Source of the DNA: Holdemania sp. Marseille-P2844
GTDB lineage: Bacteria > Bacillota_I > Bacilli_A > Erysipelotrichales > Erysipelotrichaceae
NCBI RefSeq assembly: GCF_900120005.1
Contig: NZ_LT635451.1
Span: forward strand, 420,161-484,160
Length of the DNA stretch: 64,000 nucleotides
Reading direction: 5' to 3'
Positions 24,456-32,986 of this stretch are shown here, piece after piece (positions within the stretch are counted from its first letter, which is position 1; the number at the start of each line of letters is the position of its first letter). A program made the position numbers and the translations under genes. A model generated the notes under the pieces. That model did not search any database, had not been told where the DNA came from, and worked only from the letters and a program-made list of their open reading frames with translations.

Positions 24456-25414
24456 AGAAATGGCTCTGTTTTCTCAGCGTTCTTGCGCTGACGGCGGGGT
24501 GCGCCGCCAATCCTAAAACACTCGAAGCAACTCCGGAAACATCGCCGGAGCCGACTGTGGAAACCACGCCGGTTTCCTTGTCGATCCTGGGTCCGACCGG
24601 AGCTCCGGCGCTGACCTTGATCGCGCCGATGAAGGCGGGACAGGATGTGACGCTTGTCGACGGTACGGATGTGCTGCAGGCCGCGTTCGTCAATCCGAAT
24701 CCGGAATATGACGTGATCGTCGCGCCGAGCAACCTGGGTGCGAAGCTGGCCGCCAATGGCAAGACAACCTACCGGATGGAAAGCGTCTTAACCTGGGGAA
24801 ATCTGTATCTGGTCGCGGCGGATGAAGCGGCCTTGGAAAACGCGGGTGTCTTTGCGGCCTTCGGCGAGGGTGCGGTGCCGGGCAAGGTGCTGGAAACCGT
24901 TTTGCAGGCTAATCCGGTTACGCCGGAAATCACCTGGTATACCAGTGTGGCGGAAGTTCAGGGCGCTATGCTGGCGGGAAAAGCCGACGTAGCGCTGATG
25001 GCGGAACCGGCGGCGACGGCGACGATCGCCAAGGCGAAGGAGAACGGTCAGGAGCTGAAGATCGTCATGGATCTGCAGGAACAATGGAAGACGGCCACCG
25101 GAACCCAGGGCTATCCGCAGGCGGCGCTGTTTGTCCGTCAGGATCTGCCGGAAGAAAAGAAAGCAGCCGTTGAAACCATGCTGCAGTCGATGCGCGATTA
25201 TCTGGATCAGGCGGAACAGGATTCGTCGATCGTTGAAGCGGATATTGAAACACTGGGTGCTCAGACGCTGGGCGTGCCTGGCGGCGCTGTGATCGCTAAG
25301 ACATGGACGCGGATGAATCTCAACATCGTTAACGCACGGGAAGTTCAGAGCGAGCTGGAATCCTTCCTTACGCTGTTTGGGATTACAGAACTCGCGGGCA
25401 TACTGGCGGAATAA
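24452..25414 (+). CDS. ABC substrate-binding lipoprotein (NMT1/SsuA-like)
   Basis: This 320-residue lipoprotein has signal peptide KKWLCFLSVLALTAGCAA with the lipobox cysteine near residue 17 and a Thr/Pro/Glu tether. The folded part (LSILGPTGAPALTLIAPMKA, then PEYDVIVAPSNLGAKLAANG) is that of the NMT1/taurine-nitrate type of periplasmic binding fold. The gene overlaps thrS by 4 bases (ATGA) and is therefore under the threonine T-box. A TauC/SsuC-like permease lies 2.5 kb downstream at 27932, and the two may be partners, but no ATPase gene is present. The ligand is unknown. Confidence 0.83.
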   Translation: MKKWLCFLSVLALTAGCAANPKTLEATPETSPEPTVETTPVSLSILGPTGAPALTLIAPMKAGQDVTLVDGTDVLQAAFVNPNPEYDVIVAPSNLGAKLAANGKTTYRMESVLTWGNLYLVAADEAALENAGVFAAFGEGAVPGKVLETVLQANPVTPEITWYTSVAEVQGAMLAGKADVALMAEPAATATIAKAKENGQELKIVMDLQEQWKTATGTQGYPQAALFVRQDLPEEKKAAVETMLQSMRDYLDQAEQDSSIVEADIETLGAQTLGVPGGAVIAKTWTRMNLNIVNAREVQSELESFLTLFGITELAGILAE

Positions 25415-25432
25415 AACAAGAGATTCACTGAG

Positions 25433-25460
25433 AGAAGGTCAAGCCGGCCTTCTTTTTTTT
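25433..25460 (+). terminator. Intrinsic terminator of the thrS-lipoprotein unit
   Basis: AGAAGGTC-AAGCC-GGCCTTCT (one G-U pair) followed by eight T. Confidence 0.88.
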
Positions 25461-25508
25461 ATGAATTGTAAAAATTTCGTTAAGAAAAGAAATAATTTTC
25501 AGAATGTG

Positions 25509-25538
25509 TTGAAAACGAATGAAACAAAGCGATATAAT
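25509..25538 (+). promoter_or_regulatory. Promoter of pepD
   Basis: TTGAAA (25509-25514), 18 bases, TATAAT (25533-25538). Confidence 0.7.
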
Positions 25539-25565
25539 AGAAATCAGAGAAAGGGTGGTACACCA

Positions 25566-27002
25566 ATGACGATGGACTTAAACGAACGGATTTTTTATTA
25601 CTTTAACGAACTGACAAAGATCCCGCACGGTTCCCGCAACGAAAAACAGCTGAGCGACTGGCTCGTTCAATTTGCGAAGGATCACGGCCTGCGCTGGATT
25701 CAGGATGAGATGAACAACGTCATCATTTATAAAGCCGGTACCGCTGGTCTGGAAAAGGCGGGCGCGGTGATTCTGCAGGCGCATATGGACATGGTCTGCG
25801 AGAAGGAAGCGGGCGTGGATTTTGACTTTGAAACGCAGGCGTTGAATACTTATGTGGAAGACGGCTGGCTGAAAGCCCGCGGCACGACGCTGGGGGCGGA
25901 CGACGGCGTGGGCGTCGCGATGATGCTGGCGCTACTGGAAGCGGATCAGAAACCGCATCCGCCGCTGGAATGCGTGTTCACAGTGATGGAAGAGATCGGC
26001 CTGAATGGCGCGCAAGGGTTAAAGAAAGACTATTTTACGGCGAAACGGATGATCAACATGGACTGCGGCGGCGAAGATAAAACCGTAGTTTCCACCGCGG
26101 GCGGGTTAGTCTGTACGATGACGATGGTGCGGCCGCAGGAAAGTTTTGAAGGCAGCGGCTGGAAATTGACGGTTTCCGGACTGAAAGGCGGACATTCCGG
26201 TTCGAATATCGATAAAGAGCTGGGCAATGCGAACAAAATCGCGGTTCGCTGTCTGCGGGAACTGGTCAAAAACGAGCTGGAGGTCTGGATCGCGGATTGG
26301 GATGGCGGCAATAAGGACAACGCGATTCCGCGCGATTGCTGGATTCGGTTCGCCAGCCAGGATTCGCGCAAGGTTCAGAAGTGCGTCGAGCAGGTAGCGG
26401 AACAGGTAAAGGCGGAGCTGAAGGCCAGTGATCCGGATGTTGCCATTACATTGGAAGCCGATTCCACGATCAGCGCGGTTTACTCCGCACAGGATTCGAA
26501 AGCGTTCATCAATTTCATCACCGTCCTGCCAAGCGGTCTGCGTGCCAAAAGCATGGCAATTCCGGGCCTGACCTGGGCTTCGGAAAATCTGGCCTCGATC
26601 AAGCGGCGCGGATCCAGTCTGATCGTCACGATCTCGATGCGTTCAGCGCAAAAGAGCTGGATTGAAAAAATGAGCGATGAACTGACGATTCTGTCGGGAT
26701 TGTATGGCTGGACCTGCAGCTTTGCTAACGGCTATCCAGCATGGGATTATTGTGAAAAGAGCGCGATGCGGCAGAAGCTGGCGGCCCTGGTTCAACAGAA
26801 AACCGGGAAGGAATTAAAAACGGAAGCCGGCCATGGCGGCACGGAATGCGGCGTGTTCTGTGAAATGATTCCGGGGATTGATATCGTGACGATCGTACCG
26901 GAAGCCAGCGGTGCGCATACGCCGCAGGAAAAGCTGAACCTGGCGTCGTTTAAACGGACATACGACCTGCTTTGCGAGCTGTTGGCAAGCCTGGAAGATT
27001 AA
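25566..27002 (+). CDS. pepD: Aminoacyl-histidine dipeptidase (PepD, M20)
   Basis: This 478-residue cytosolic zinc peptidase of family M20 (PepD/Xaa-His dipeptidase type) cleaves short peptides such as beta-Ala-His. The metal ligands are visible: VILQAHMDMVCEK near 75, GTTLGADDGVGVAMM near 113, and MEEIGLNGAQGLKKDY near 144. The lid-domain motif LKGGHSGSNIDKELGN lies near 207. HGGTECGVFCEMIPGID near 423 holds the late glutamate/histidine region. AAGGGTGG lies 7 bases before the ATG. Its own promoter and the upstream terminator suggest independent expression. Confidence 0.94.
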   Translation: MTMDLNERIFYYFNELTKIPHGSRNEKQLSDWLVQFAKDHGLRWIQDEMNNVIIYKAGTAGLEKAGAVILQAHMDMVCEKEAGVDFDFETQALNTYVEDGWLKARGTTLGADDGVGVAMMLALLEADQKPHPPLECVFTVMEEIGLNGAQGLKKDYFTAKRMINMDCGGEDKTVVSTAGGLVCTMTMVRPQESFEGSGWKLTVSGLKGGHSGSNIDKELGNANKIAVRCLRELVKNELEVWIADWDGGNKDNAIPRDCWIRFASQDSRKVQKCVEQVAEQVKAELKASDPDVAITLEADSTISAVYSAQDSKAFINFITVLPSGLRAKSMAIPGLTWASENLASIKRRGSSLIVTISMRSAQKSWIEKMSDELTILSGLYGWTCSFANGYPAWDYCEKSAMRQKLAALVQQKTGKELKTEAGHGGTECGVFCEMIPGIDIVTIVPEASGAHTPQEKLNLASFKRTYDLLCELLASLED

Positions 27003-27044
27003 TGCTTTATTCTGATTAGTTTTTGCTTGGCAGGGGGGACGCGT

Positions 27045-27809
27045 ATGGAGCTGGATCTGATTTACGATTATTTTGACGAGGAACATCGCTTAACCGCGAC
27101 GCCGGCCCGCAGCATTGAACTGTTGACGACGAGAATGCAGATTGCGAAAGTGCTGAAACCGGGAATGCGGATTCTGGATGTGGGGGCTGGAAGCGGAGCC
27201 TACAGTCTGGCTTATGCCCAGGAGGGCTATGCGGTCACCGCGGTGGAACCGGTGAAAAAGCACTGTGCGCTCATGAAGGCGAAACGCCGGCCGGCCATGG
27301 ATCTGACGATCCTGGAAGGCAACGCGCTCGATCTGACGATGCTGGAAGCCGCTTCGTTCGACGTCGTCCTGTGTTTGGGACCGCTCTATCATCTTGAGCA
27401 TGAAGCGCAGCGGACACGCTGTCTTGAACAGGTGCTGCGCGTGCTGAAACCCGGCGGATCCGTATTCTTCGCTTTTATCAATAACGATATGGTGTTCATA
27501 ACGGAAGCGATGGTCTACAATCCGGATTTTCTGGACAACGGCCGGTATGACCGCAGCACGTTTAAGGTGGCGGATCTCCCGTTTGTTTTTCTGACGCTGG
27601 ATCAGGTTCGCCGCTGGCTGGCTACGCTCGGCTGGAAACCGGCTCAGGTTTTCGCCGCGGACGGCATGGCCGAGCTGCTGGCGGACAAAGTGAATGCGCT
27701 GAGCGCCGAACAGTTTCAGCAATGGCTTGCGTTTCACTGGGCGATGTGCGAGAAGCCGGCGATGCTGGGCGCGAGCAATCATGTTGTTTTCAGGCTGGAT
27801 AAAGTGTGA
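27045..27809 (+). CDS. Class I SAM-dependent methyltransferase
   Basis: This 254-residue cytosolic protein has SAM-binding motif I in RILDVGAGSGAYSLAYA near residue 42 and the acidic motif II in YAVTAVEPVKKHC near 64. FDVVLCLGPLYHLEHEAQR near 105 is the motif IV region, and VLKPGGSVFFAFINND near 136 is motif VI. The substrate is not predictable. ATG 27045 has AGGGGGG about 8 bases upstream; the open frame to TTG 27027 has no site. It is 42 bases downstream of pepD without an obvious terminator, so it may be co-transcribed. Confidence 0.88.
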   Translation: MELDLIYDYFDEEHRLTATPARSIELLTTRMQIAKVLKPGMRILDVGAGSGAYSLAYAQEGYAVTAVEPVKKHCALMKAKRRPAMDLTILEGNALDLTMLEAASFDVVLCLGPLYHLEHEAQRTRCLEQVLRVLKPGGSVFFAFINNDMVFITEAMVYNPDFLDNGRYDRSTFKVADLPFVFLTLDQVRRWLATLGWKPAQVFAADGMAELLADKVNALSAEQFQQWLAFHWAMCEKPAMLGASNHVVFRLDKV

Positions 27810-27820
27810 AAAATATCGCA

Positions 27821-27846
27821 AAAGGGCGGAGCTGACCGCCTTTTTT
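27821..27846 (+). terminator. Intrinsic terminator after the methyltransferase gene
   Basis: GGCGG-AGCTGA-CCGCC with an A-rich 5' side followed by six T. Confidence 0.85.
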
Positions 27847-27919
27847 GTGCATTGATCCGCAAGGTCGGGAAAGGACGAAAAATGGGAAATAAAGATAGCG
27901 TTTTCATTCAGACTGATGA

Positions 27920-27925
27920 TATAAT
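27920..27925 (+). promoter_or_regulatory. -10 element 6 bases before a start codon
   Basis: A perfect TATAAT ends 6 bases before the ATG of the permease gene, so transcription should start at or next to the start codon. The -35 region is poor. Confidence 0.55.
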
Positions 27926-27931
27926 AAATCC

Positions 27932-28687
27932 ATGAGAAAACAGCGAACCGGTTTGAAAAAAGAACAATTCCTTACGATCGTGATCCTGATGATCCTCTGG
28001 CAGCTGCTGGCGATGAGCGTCAATAACGACATTTTGATCCCGATGCCTCTGGACGTGGCGCGGCGGATGCTTGCGGATGTATCGCAGCCGGCCTTCTACG
28101 CACAGACGCTGAGTACTCTGGGGCGGATGCTCAAGGGCTTTGGAATTTCGCTGATCCTCGCGTTGGTCTGCGGGTTTGCGGCGGCGACGCAGCCGGTGAT
28201 CCGGCGCTTGATCGAACCGCTTGAGGTGATTGTCAAAACGATTCCCAATTTGTCCTACATTATGATTTTCCTGATCTGGCTGGGCAGCGAAGGCAGCGTC
28301 ATGGTCACCAGCTTCTGCGTGCTGTTCCCGGTCTTTTATACAGCGGTTTTGTTAAGCCAGGATCTATTGGACAGCGAGCTGCAGGATGTGCTGCGATGCT
28401 ACCCGGAAAGATCCGTGTCTGTTTTCTGGAAAGTACGTCTTCCGCAGGCTTTGCCGCATCTGTTGTCGGCGATGAAAACCGGCTTCGGCTTAGGCTTGCG
28501 GGTCTGCGTCATGGCGGAGGTGCTGACGCAGGTGAGAATTGGAATCGGCCGGCAGATGTCGTATGCGGCGCGGATCGCGCTGGATATGACGGGGTTGTTC
28601 GCCTGGACGCTGTGGATTATTCTGATCAGCGCGGCGGCGGACGGCTTGTTCAGCTGGCTGCAGAAAAAGGTTGAATCATCCCTGTGA
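27932..28687 (+). CDS. ABC transporter permease (SsuC/TauC-like)
   Basis: This 251-residue integral membrane protein of the BPD_transp_1 type has about six membrane spans (for example FLTIVILMILWQLLAMSV, GFGISLILALVCGFAAA, TGLFAWTLWIILISAAA). The coupling-helix EAA-like segment is FWKVRLPQALPHLLSAMKTG near 168. It resembles permeases for sulfonates, taurine or pyrimidine precursors. No Shine-Dalgarno lies before the ATG and the -10 sits 6 bases upstream, so the mRNA may be leaderless. No ATP-binding subunit is adjacent. The binding lipoprotein at 24452 is a possible partner. Confidence 0.85.
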   Translation: MRKQRTGLKKEQFLTIVILMILWQLLAMSVNNDILIPMPLDVARRMLADVSQPAFYAQTLSTLGRMLKGFGISLILALVCGFAAATQPVIRRLIEPLEVIVKTIPNLSYIMIFLIWLGSEGSVMVTSFCVLFPVFYTAVLLSQDLLDSELQDVLRCYPERSVSVFWKVRLPQALPHLLSAMKTGFGLGLRVCVMAEVLTQVRIGIGRQMSYAARIALDMTGLFAWTLWIILISAAADGLFSWLQKKVESSL

Positions 28688-28730
28688 TGTTTTCAATATA
28701 GAAACCCAAATAACACGTGGAGGTGAAAGG

Positions 28731-29225
28731 ATGGGGAAACTCAACGAACAGTCGGTGCAGGTCATCGATCGGATCGTCGATCGGCATCGCGGCCGGCTGG
28801 GACCGGTGAAGCTGATGCTGCACGACGTCCAGAAAGAGCTGGGCTATATTCCGTTTGAAGCAATGGAGAAAATTGCCGCAGCGTCAGGCGTTTCAGCTGC
28901 CGAGGTGTATGGTGTCGTCACGTTCTATACGCAGTTTACGACCGAACCGAAGGGCAAGCATGTCATCAATGTGTGCATGGGCACAGCCTGTTATGTCAAA
29001 GGATCGGCGGATTTACTGCAGCGGATTTGCGATCTGACCGGAACGAAGGTCAACCAGACGAGCGCCGACGGTCTGTTTTCGCTCGATGCGACGCGCTGTC
29101 TGGGGGCATGCGGATTAGCGCCGGTAGCGATTCTGGACGATCAGGTATACGGCAACGCGACCAGCTCCACCGCGCTGGAGGACCGGATCAAAGCGATCAT
29201 TAAAACCGAGTCCGGCGTTCAGTAA
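28731..29225 (+). CDS. hydC: Bifurcating hydrogenase small subunit, NuoE-like [2Fe-2S]
   Basis: This 164-residue NuoE/HndA-type protein carries one [2Fe-2S] cluster in a thioredoxin-like fold. The ligands are in NVCMGTACYVKGS near 80 (CxxxxC) and TRCLGACGLAPVA near 121 (CxxxC). It should form the HydABC trimer with the next two genes in the cytosol. A strong GGAGGTG lies before ATG 28731. The frame is open upstream to a TTG at 28671, but that overlaps the permease and has no ribosome-binding site. Confidence 0.93.
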   Translation: MGKLNEQSVQVIDRIVDRHRGRLGPVKLMLHDVQKELGYIPFEAMEKIAAASGVSAAEVYGVVTFYTQFTTEPKGKHVINVCMGTACYVKGSADLLQRICDLTGTKVNQTSADGLFSLDATRCLGACGLAPVAILDDQVYGNATSSTALEDRIKAIIKTESGVQ

Positions 29226-29246
29226 AAGAAGAAAGAGGAGAAGCAC

Positions 29247-31133
29247 ATGAAATCATGGAATGAACTTCGCGAACTCCGGGCGAGCGCGGCGAAGGAAATC
29301 GCATTGCGCAATCCGGGAGCTTCGGCCGCAGCGGGGTCGGAACGGCTGCATGTTTTAGTCTGTGCCGGCACCGGATGCACATCGTCATCTTCGGCGCTGA
29401 TCATGGAGCAGATGCAGCAGCAGTTAACCGCCCGCGGTCTGGATCAGGAAGTCCGCGTCATCAAGACCGGCTGTTTCGGTCTGTGCCAGAAAGGGCCGAT
29501 CGTCGCGGTCTATCCCGATAAAATTTTCTACTGCCATGTCAAACCGGACGATGTCGGCGAGATCATCGAACAGCACTTCATCGGCGGTCAGCCGGTAAAA
29601 CGGCTGGAGATGAACGACATTGATGAAATCACGCAGGAAAAGATCTTTGATATCGACAAGATCCGCTTTTATGCCAAGCAGCAGCGGATCGCGTTGAAAA
29701 ACTGCGGTCAGCTCGATCCGGAGAATATCCGCGAATACATCGCCCGCGACGGCTATGAAGCGCTGGCGAAAGTGCTGCATGAAATGCAGCCGCAGGAAGT
29801 GATCGACGAAATTAAGAAATCCGGCCTGCGCGGCCGCGGCGGCGGGGGATTCCCGACCGGTGTGAAATGGCAGTTTGCGGCAGATCAGCCGGCGGGCGAC
29901 AAGTATGTTATCTGCAACGCCGACGAAGGGGATCCGGGCGCATTTATGGATCGTTCGATTTTGGAAGGCGATCCGCATGCCGTGTTGGAAGCGATGGCGA
30001 TCGCGGGCTATGCGATCGGCGCCCAGCAGGGGTATGTGTATATCCGCGCGGAATACCCGATCGCGGTAAAACGCTTGCAGATTGCGATCGGACAGGCGAA
30101 GGAACTTGGTCTGTTCGGCGAGCATATTTTAGGTACGGACTTCAGCTTTGATATTGAGATCCGTCTGGGTGCGGGCGCGTTTGTCTGCGGTGAGGAAACC
30201 GCGCTGATCCAGTCGATCGAAGGCAAGCGCGGCATGCCGGTGCCGAAGCCGCCGTTCCCGGCGGTCAGCGGCGTCTGGGGCAAGCCGACGATTATCAACA
30301 ACGTTGAAACCTACGCCAATGTGGCACAGATTATCCTGAAGGGCTCCGGCTGGTTCAGTGCGATCGGTACGGAGAAATCCAAGGGTACCAAGGTCTTTGC
30401 GTTAGGCGGTAAAATCGTCAACACCGGACTGGTTGAGATTCCGATGGGTACGACGCTGCGCGAGGTGATTTATGAAATCGGCGGCGGCTGCCCGAACGGC
30501 AAGAAGTTCAAAGCGGTGCAGACCGGCGGCCCAAGCGGCGGCTGCCTGACCGTAGAGGATCTGGATACGCCGATTGACTTTGACAATCTGATCGCTTTGG
30601 GCTCGATGATGGGGTCCGGCGGAATGATCGTTTTGGACGAGGACAACTGCATGGTCGACGTCGCGCGCTTCTACATGGAGTTTATCGTCGACGAATCGTG
30701 CGGCAAATGTACGCCGTGCCGCGTCGGCACCAAGCGCATGCTGGAACTGCTGACGGATATCTGCGAAGGCCGCGGAACGATGGAAACGCTGGACGAGCTG
30801 GAAACGCTGGGCAAGATGATCAAGGATACCGCGTTATGCGGTTTAGGTCAGACCGCCGCCAATCCGGTGCTGTCGACGCTGCGCTTATTCCGCGACGAAT
30901 ATGAAGCGCACGTCAAAGAAAAACGCTGCCCGGCCGGCGTCTGCAAGAAGCTGCTGCATTATTCGATCGATCCGGAGAAGTGCCGCAAATGTTCGATGTG
31001 TGCCCGCAACTGTCCGGTCGGCGCGATCAGCGGCGTTCCGGGCCAGAAACCATATGTGATCGACCACGACAAGTGCATCAAGTGCGGCGCTTGTATGGAG
31101 ACCTGCCGCTTCGGTGCGGTCAAGCGCGATTAA
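29247..31133 (+). CDS. hydB: Bifurcating hydrogenase flavoprotein subunit, NuoF-like
   Basis: This 628-residue NuoF/HndC-type subunit binds NAD(H), FMN and several Fe-S clusters. An N-terminal thioredoxin-like [2Fe-2S] domain has VLVCAGTGCTSSSSAL near 35 and KTGCFGLCQKGP near 74. The NADH/FMN domain has GLRGRGGGGFPTGVKW near 193 and NADEGDPGAFMDRS near 226. ESCGKCTPCRVGTKRML near 483 binds the N3-type [4Fe-4S] cluster. A C-terminal 2x[4Fe-4S] ferredoxin domain has CRKCSMCARNCPVGA and CIKCGACMETCRFGA. The flavin site is thought to carry out electron bifurcation between NADH and ferredoxin. Confidence 0.95.
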   Translation: MKSWNELRELRASAAKEIALRNPGASAAAGSERLHVLVCAGTGCTSSSSALIMEQMQQQLTARGLDQEVRVIKTGCFGLCQKGPIVAVYPDKIFYCHVKPDDVGEIIEQHFIGGQPVKRLEMNDIDEITQEKIFDIDKIRFYAKQQRIALKNCGQLDPENIREYIARDGYEALAKVLHEMQPQEVIDEIKKSGLRGRGGGGFPTGVKWQFAADQPAGDKYVICNADEGDPGAFMDRSILEGDPHAVLEAMAIAGYAIGAQQGYVYIRAEYPIAVKRLQIAIGQAKELGLFGEHILGTDFSFDIEIRLGAGAFVCGEETALIQSIEGKRGMPVPKPPFPAVSGVWGKPTIINNVETYANVAQIILKGSGWFSAIGTEKSKGTKVFALGGKIVNTGLVEIPMGTTLREVIYEIGGGCPNGKKFKAVQTGGPSGGCLTVEDLDTPIDFDNLIALGSMMGSGGMIVLDEDNCMVDVARFYMEFIVDESCGKCTPCRVGTKRMLELLTDICEGRGTMETLDELETLGKMIKDTALCGLGQTAANPVLSTLRLFRDEYEAHVKEKRCPAGVCKKLLHYSIDPEKCRKCSMCARNCPVGAISGVPGQKPYVIDHDKCIKCGACMETCRFGAVKRD

Positions 31134-31149
31134 GGAGGGCCGCGGAAAC

Positions 31150-32904
31150 ATGACGAAAATCAATTTAAAGATCAATAATATCCCGGTTCAGGCCGAGCCG
31201 GGTTCCACCATCCTGGAAGCGGCGCGGGCCGCAGGCATCCAGATCCCAACGCTCTGTTATTTAAAAGACGTCAACAAAACCGGCGCCTGCCGCGTCTGCA
31301 CAGTTGAGATCAAAGGCGCGAAAAGCCTGGGCGCCGCGTGTGTATATCCGGTCAGCGAGGGAATGGAGGTCTTCACCAATTCCCAACGCGCTTTGGAAGC
31401 GCGTAAGCACACCGTCGAACTGATTCTGTCCAACCATTGCGGCGATTGCCTTTCCTGCATCCGCAACCAGAACTGTGAGCTGCAGAAGCTGGCACAGCAG
31501 CTGGGGATCCGCAAGGTGCGTTATGAAGGGGAGAAAACACCGCCGACGTTTGATGAGGTTGCGCCGGGGATCGTCCGCGACACGTCCAAGTGCGTGCTGT
31601 GCGGACGCTGCATTGAAACCTGCAAGAAGGTTCAGGGTTTGGGCATTCTGAGCTTTATCAACCGCGGCTTCAACACCAAGGTCGCGCCGGTCTTTGATAA
31701 GAGCTTCAACGATGTCAACTGCATGCAGTGCGGTCAATGCGTCAACGCCTGCCCGGTCGGCGCTTTGTTTGAAAAAGAAGACATTCACCGCGTCATTGAA
31801 GCGCTGAACGATCCGGATCAGCATGTCATCGTCCAGACGGCCCCGGCGGTACGCGCAGCGTTAGGCGAGGAGTTCGGCCTGCCGATCGGCACGCGCGTTA
31901 CCGGCAGGATGGCCGCAGCGCTGCGGCGGATCGGGTTTGACCGCGTCTATGATACCAACTATGCCGCGGATCTGACGATCATGGAGGAAGGCCATGAGTT
32001 CATTGAGCGCGTCCAGCATCAGGGTGTGCTGCCGATGATCACAAGCTGTTCGCCAGGCTGGATCCGGTATTGTGAATTTGAATATCCGGATCTGCTGGAG
32101 CATTTGAGTTCCTGCAAGTCGCCGCACATGATGTTCGGCGCGATTCTGAAATCTTATTACGCGCAGACGCATAATCTGGATCCGCGCAAGATCACGGTCG
32201 TTTCCATCATGCCGTGCACCGCGAAGAAGGCGGAGGTCGTCCGCCCGGAAATGCGCAAGGATGGCGTGGCGGATGTGGACGTTGTCCTGACGACGAGAGA
32301 ATTAGGGCGGCTGATCAAGATGTATGGAATCAATTTTGAGAATCTGCCGGATGAAGATTTTGATCAGGATATGTTCGGACAATATTCCGGAGCCGGCGTG
32401 ATCTTCGGCGCCAGCGGCGGGGTCATGGAAGCGGCGTTAAGAACCGTCAAGGAAACGCTGGAAAACAAACCACTGGATAGTCTGGACTTCACGGTTGTCC
32501 GGGGTATGGAAGGTGTGAAGACGGCGGAGCTGGAGGTCGCGGGGATGCAGGTTAAAGTCGCGGTCGCTTCCAGTATGAGCTGTGCCAAGCCGCTGCTGGA
32601 TGAAATCCGCGCCGGCACCTCGCCGTATCATTTCATCGAGATCATGGGCTGCCCGGGCGGCTGCATCAACGGCGGCGGTCAGCCGATTATCAACGCGTCG
32701 ATCCGCAACGGCTTTAAGCCGATTGACTGGAAGAAGGAACGGGCAAAGGCGTTATATGATGAGGACGCGCTGCAGAGTGTGCGTAAATCGCATGAGAATC
32801 CGCAGATCATCGCGCTGTATGATCAATTTCTGAAAGAACCGGGAAGTCCGCTGGCGCATGAGCTGCTTCATACGACGTATTCCAAAAAAGAACGTTTCAA
32901 ATAA
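31150..32904 (+). CDS. hydA: [FeFe] hydrogenase catalytic subunit
   Basis: This 584-residue subunit makes or oxidises H2. An N-terminal [2Fe-2S] domain has CRVC near 46. HTVELILSNHCGDCLSC near 89 binds the His-ligated [4Fe-4S] cluster. CVLCGRCIETC and CMQCGQCVNACPVG bind two more. The H-cluster motifs are TSCSPGW near 304 (L1), MPCTAKKAE near 352 (L2) and MGCPGGCINGGGQ near 500 (L3), all intact. With hydC and hydB it forms an NADH/ferredoxin-linked bifurcating hydrogenase. The maturases HydE, HydF and HydG are not in the window. AAGGAGGG is 11 bases before the ATG. Confidence 0.96.
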   Translation: MTKINLKINNIPVQAEPGSTILEAARAAGIQIPTLCYLKDVNKTGACRVCTVEIKGAKSLGAACVYPVSEGMEVFTNSQRALEARKHTVELILSNHCGDCLSCIRNQNCELQKLAQQLGIRKVRYEGEKTPPTFDEVAPGIVRDTSKCVLCGRCIETCKKVQGLGILSFINRGFNTKVAPVFDKSFNDVNCMQCGQCVNACPVGALFEKEDIHRVIEALNDPDQHVIVQTAPAVRAALGEEFGLPIGTRVTGRMAAALRRIGFDRVYDTNYAADLTIMEEGHEFIERVQHQGVLPMITSCSPGWIRYCEFEYPDLLEHLSSCKSPHMMFGAILKSYYAQTHNLDPRKITVVSIMPCTAKKAEVVRPEMRKDGVADVDVVLTTRELGRLIKMYGINFENLPDEDFDQDMFGQYSGAGVIFGASGGVMEAALRTVKETLENKPLDSLDFTVVRGMEGVKTAELEVAGMQVKVAVASSMSCAKPLLDEIRAGTSPYHFIEIMGCPGGCINGGGQPIINASIRNGFKPIDWKKERAKALYDEDALQSVRKSHENPQIIALYDQFLKEPGSPLAHELLHTTYSKKERFK

Positions 32905-32933
32905 GACAGTTGTTAAAAGATAAGGCAAAGAGG

Positions 32934-32967
32934 GAAGGACTTCATGTTTTTCCTTCTTTCGCTTTTT
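32934..32967 (+). terminator. Possible weak terminator after hydA
   Basis: GAAGGA and TCCTTC form a short stem around an 11-base loop, followed by TTTCGCTTTTT. It is weaker than the other terminators here. Confidence 0.4.
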
Positions 32968-32986
32968 GCGGAAGGAGTGCGGGACA

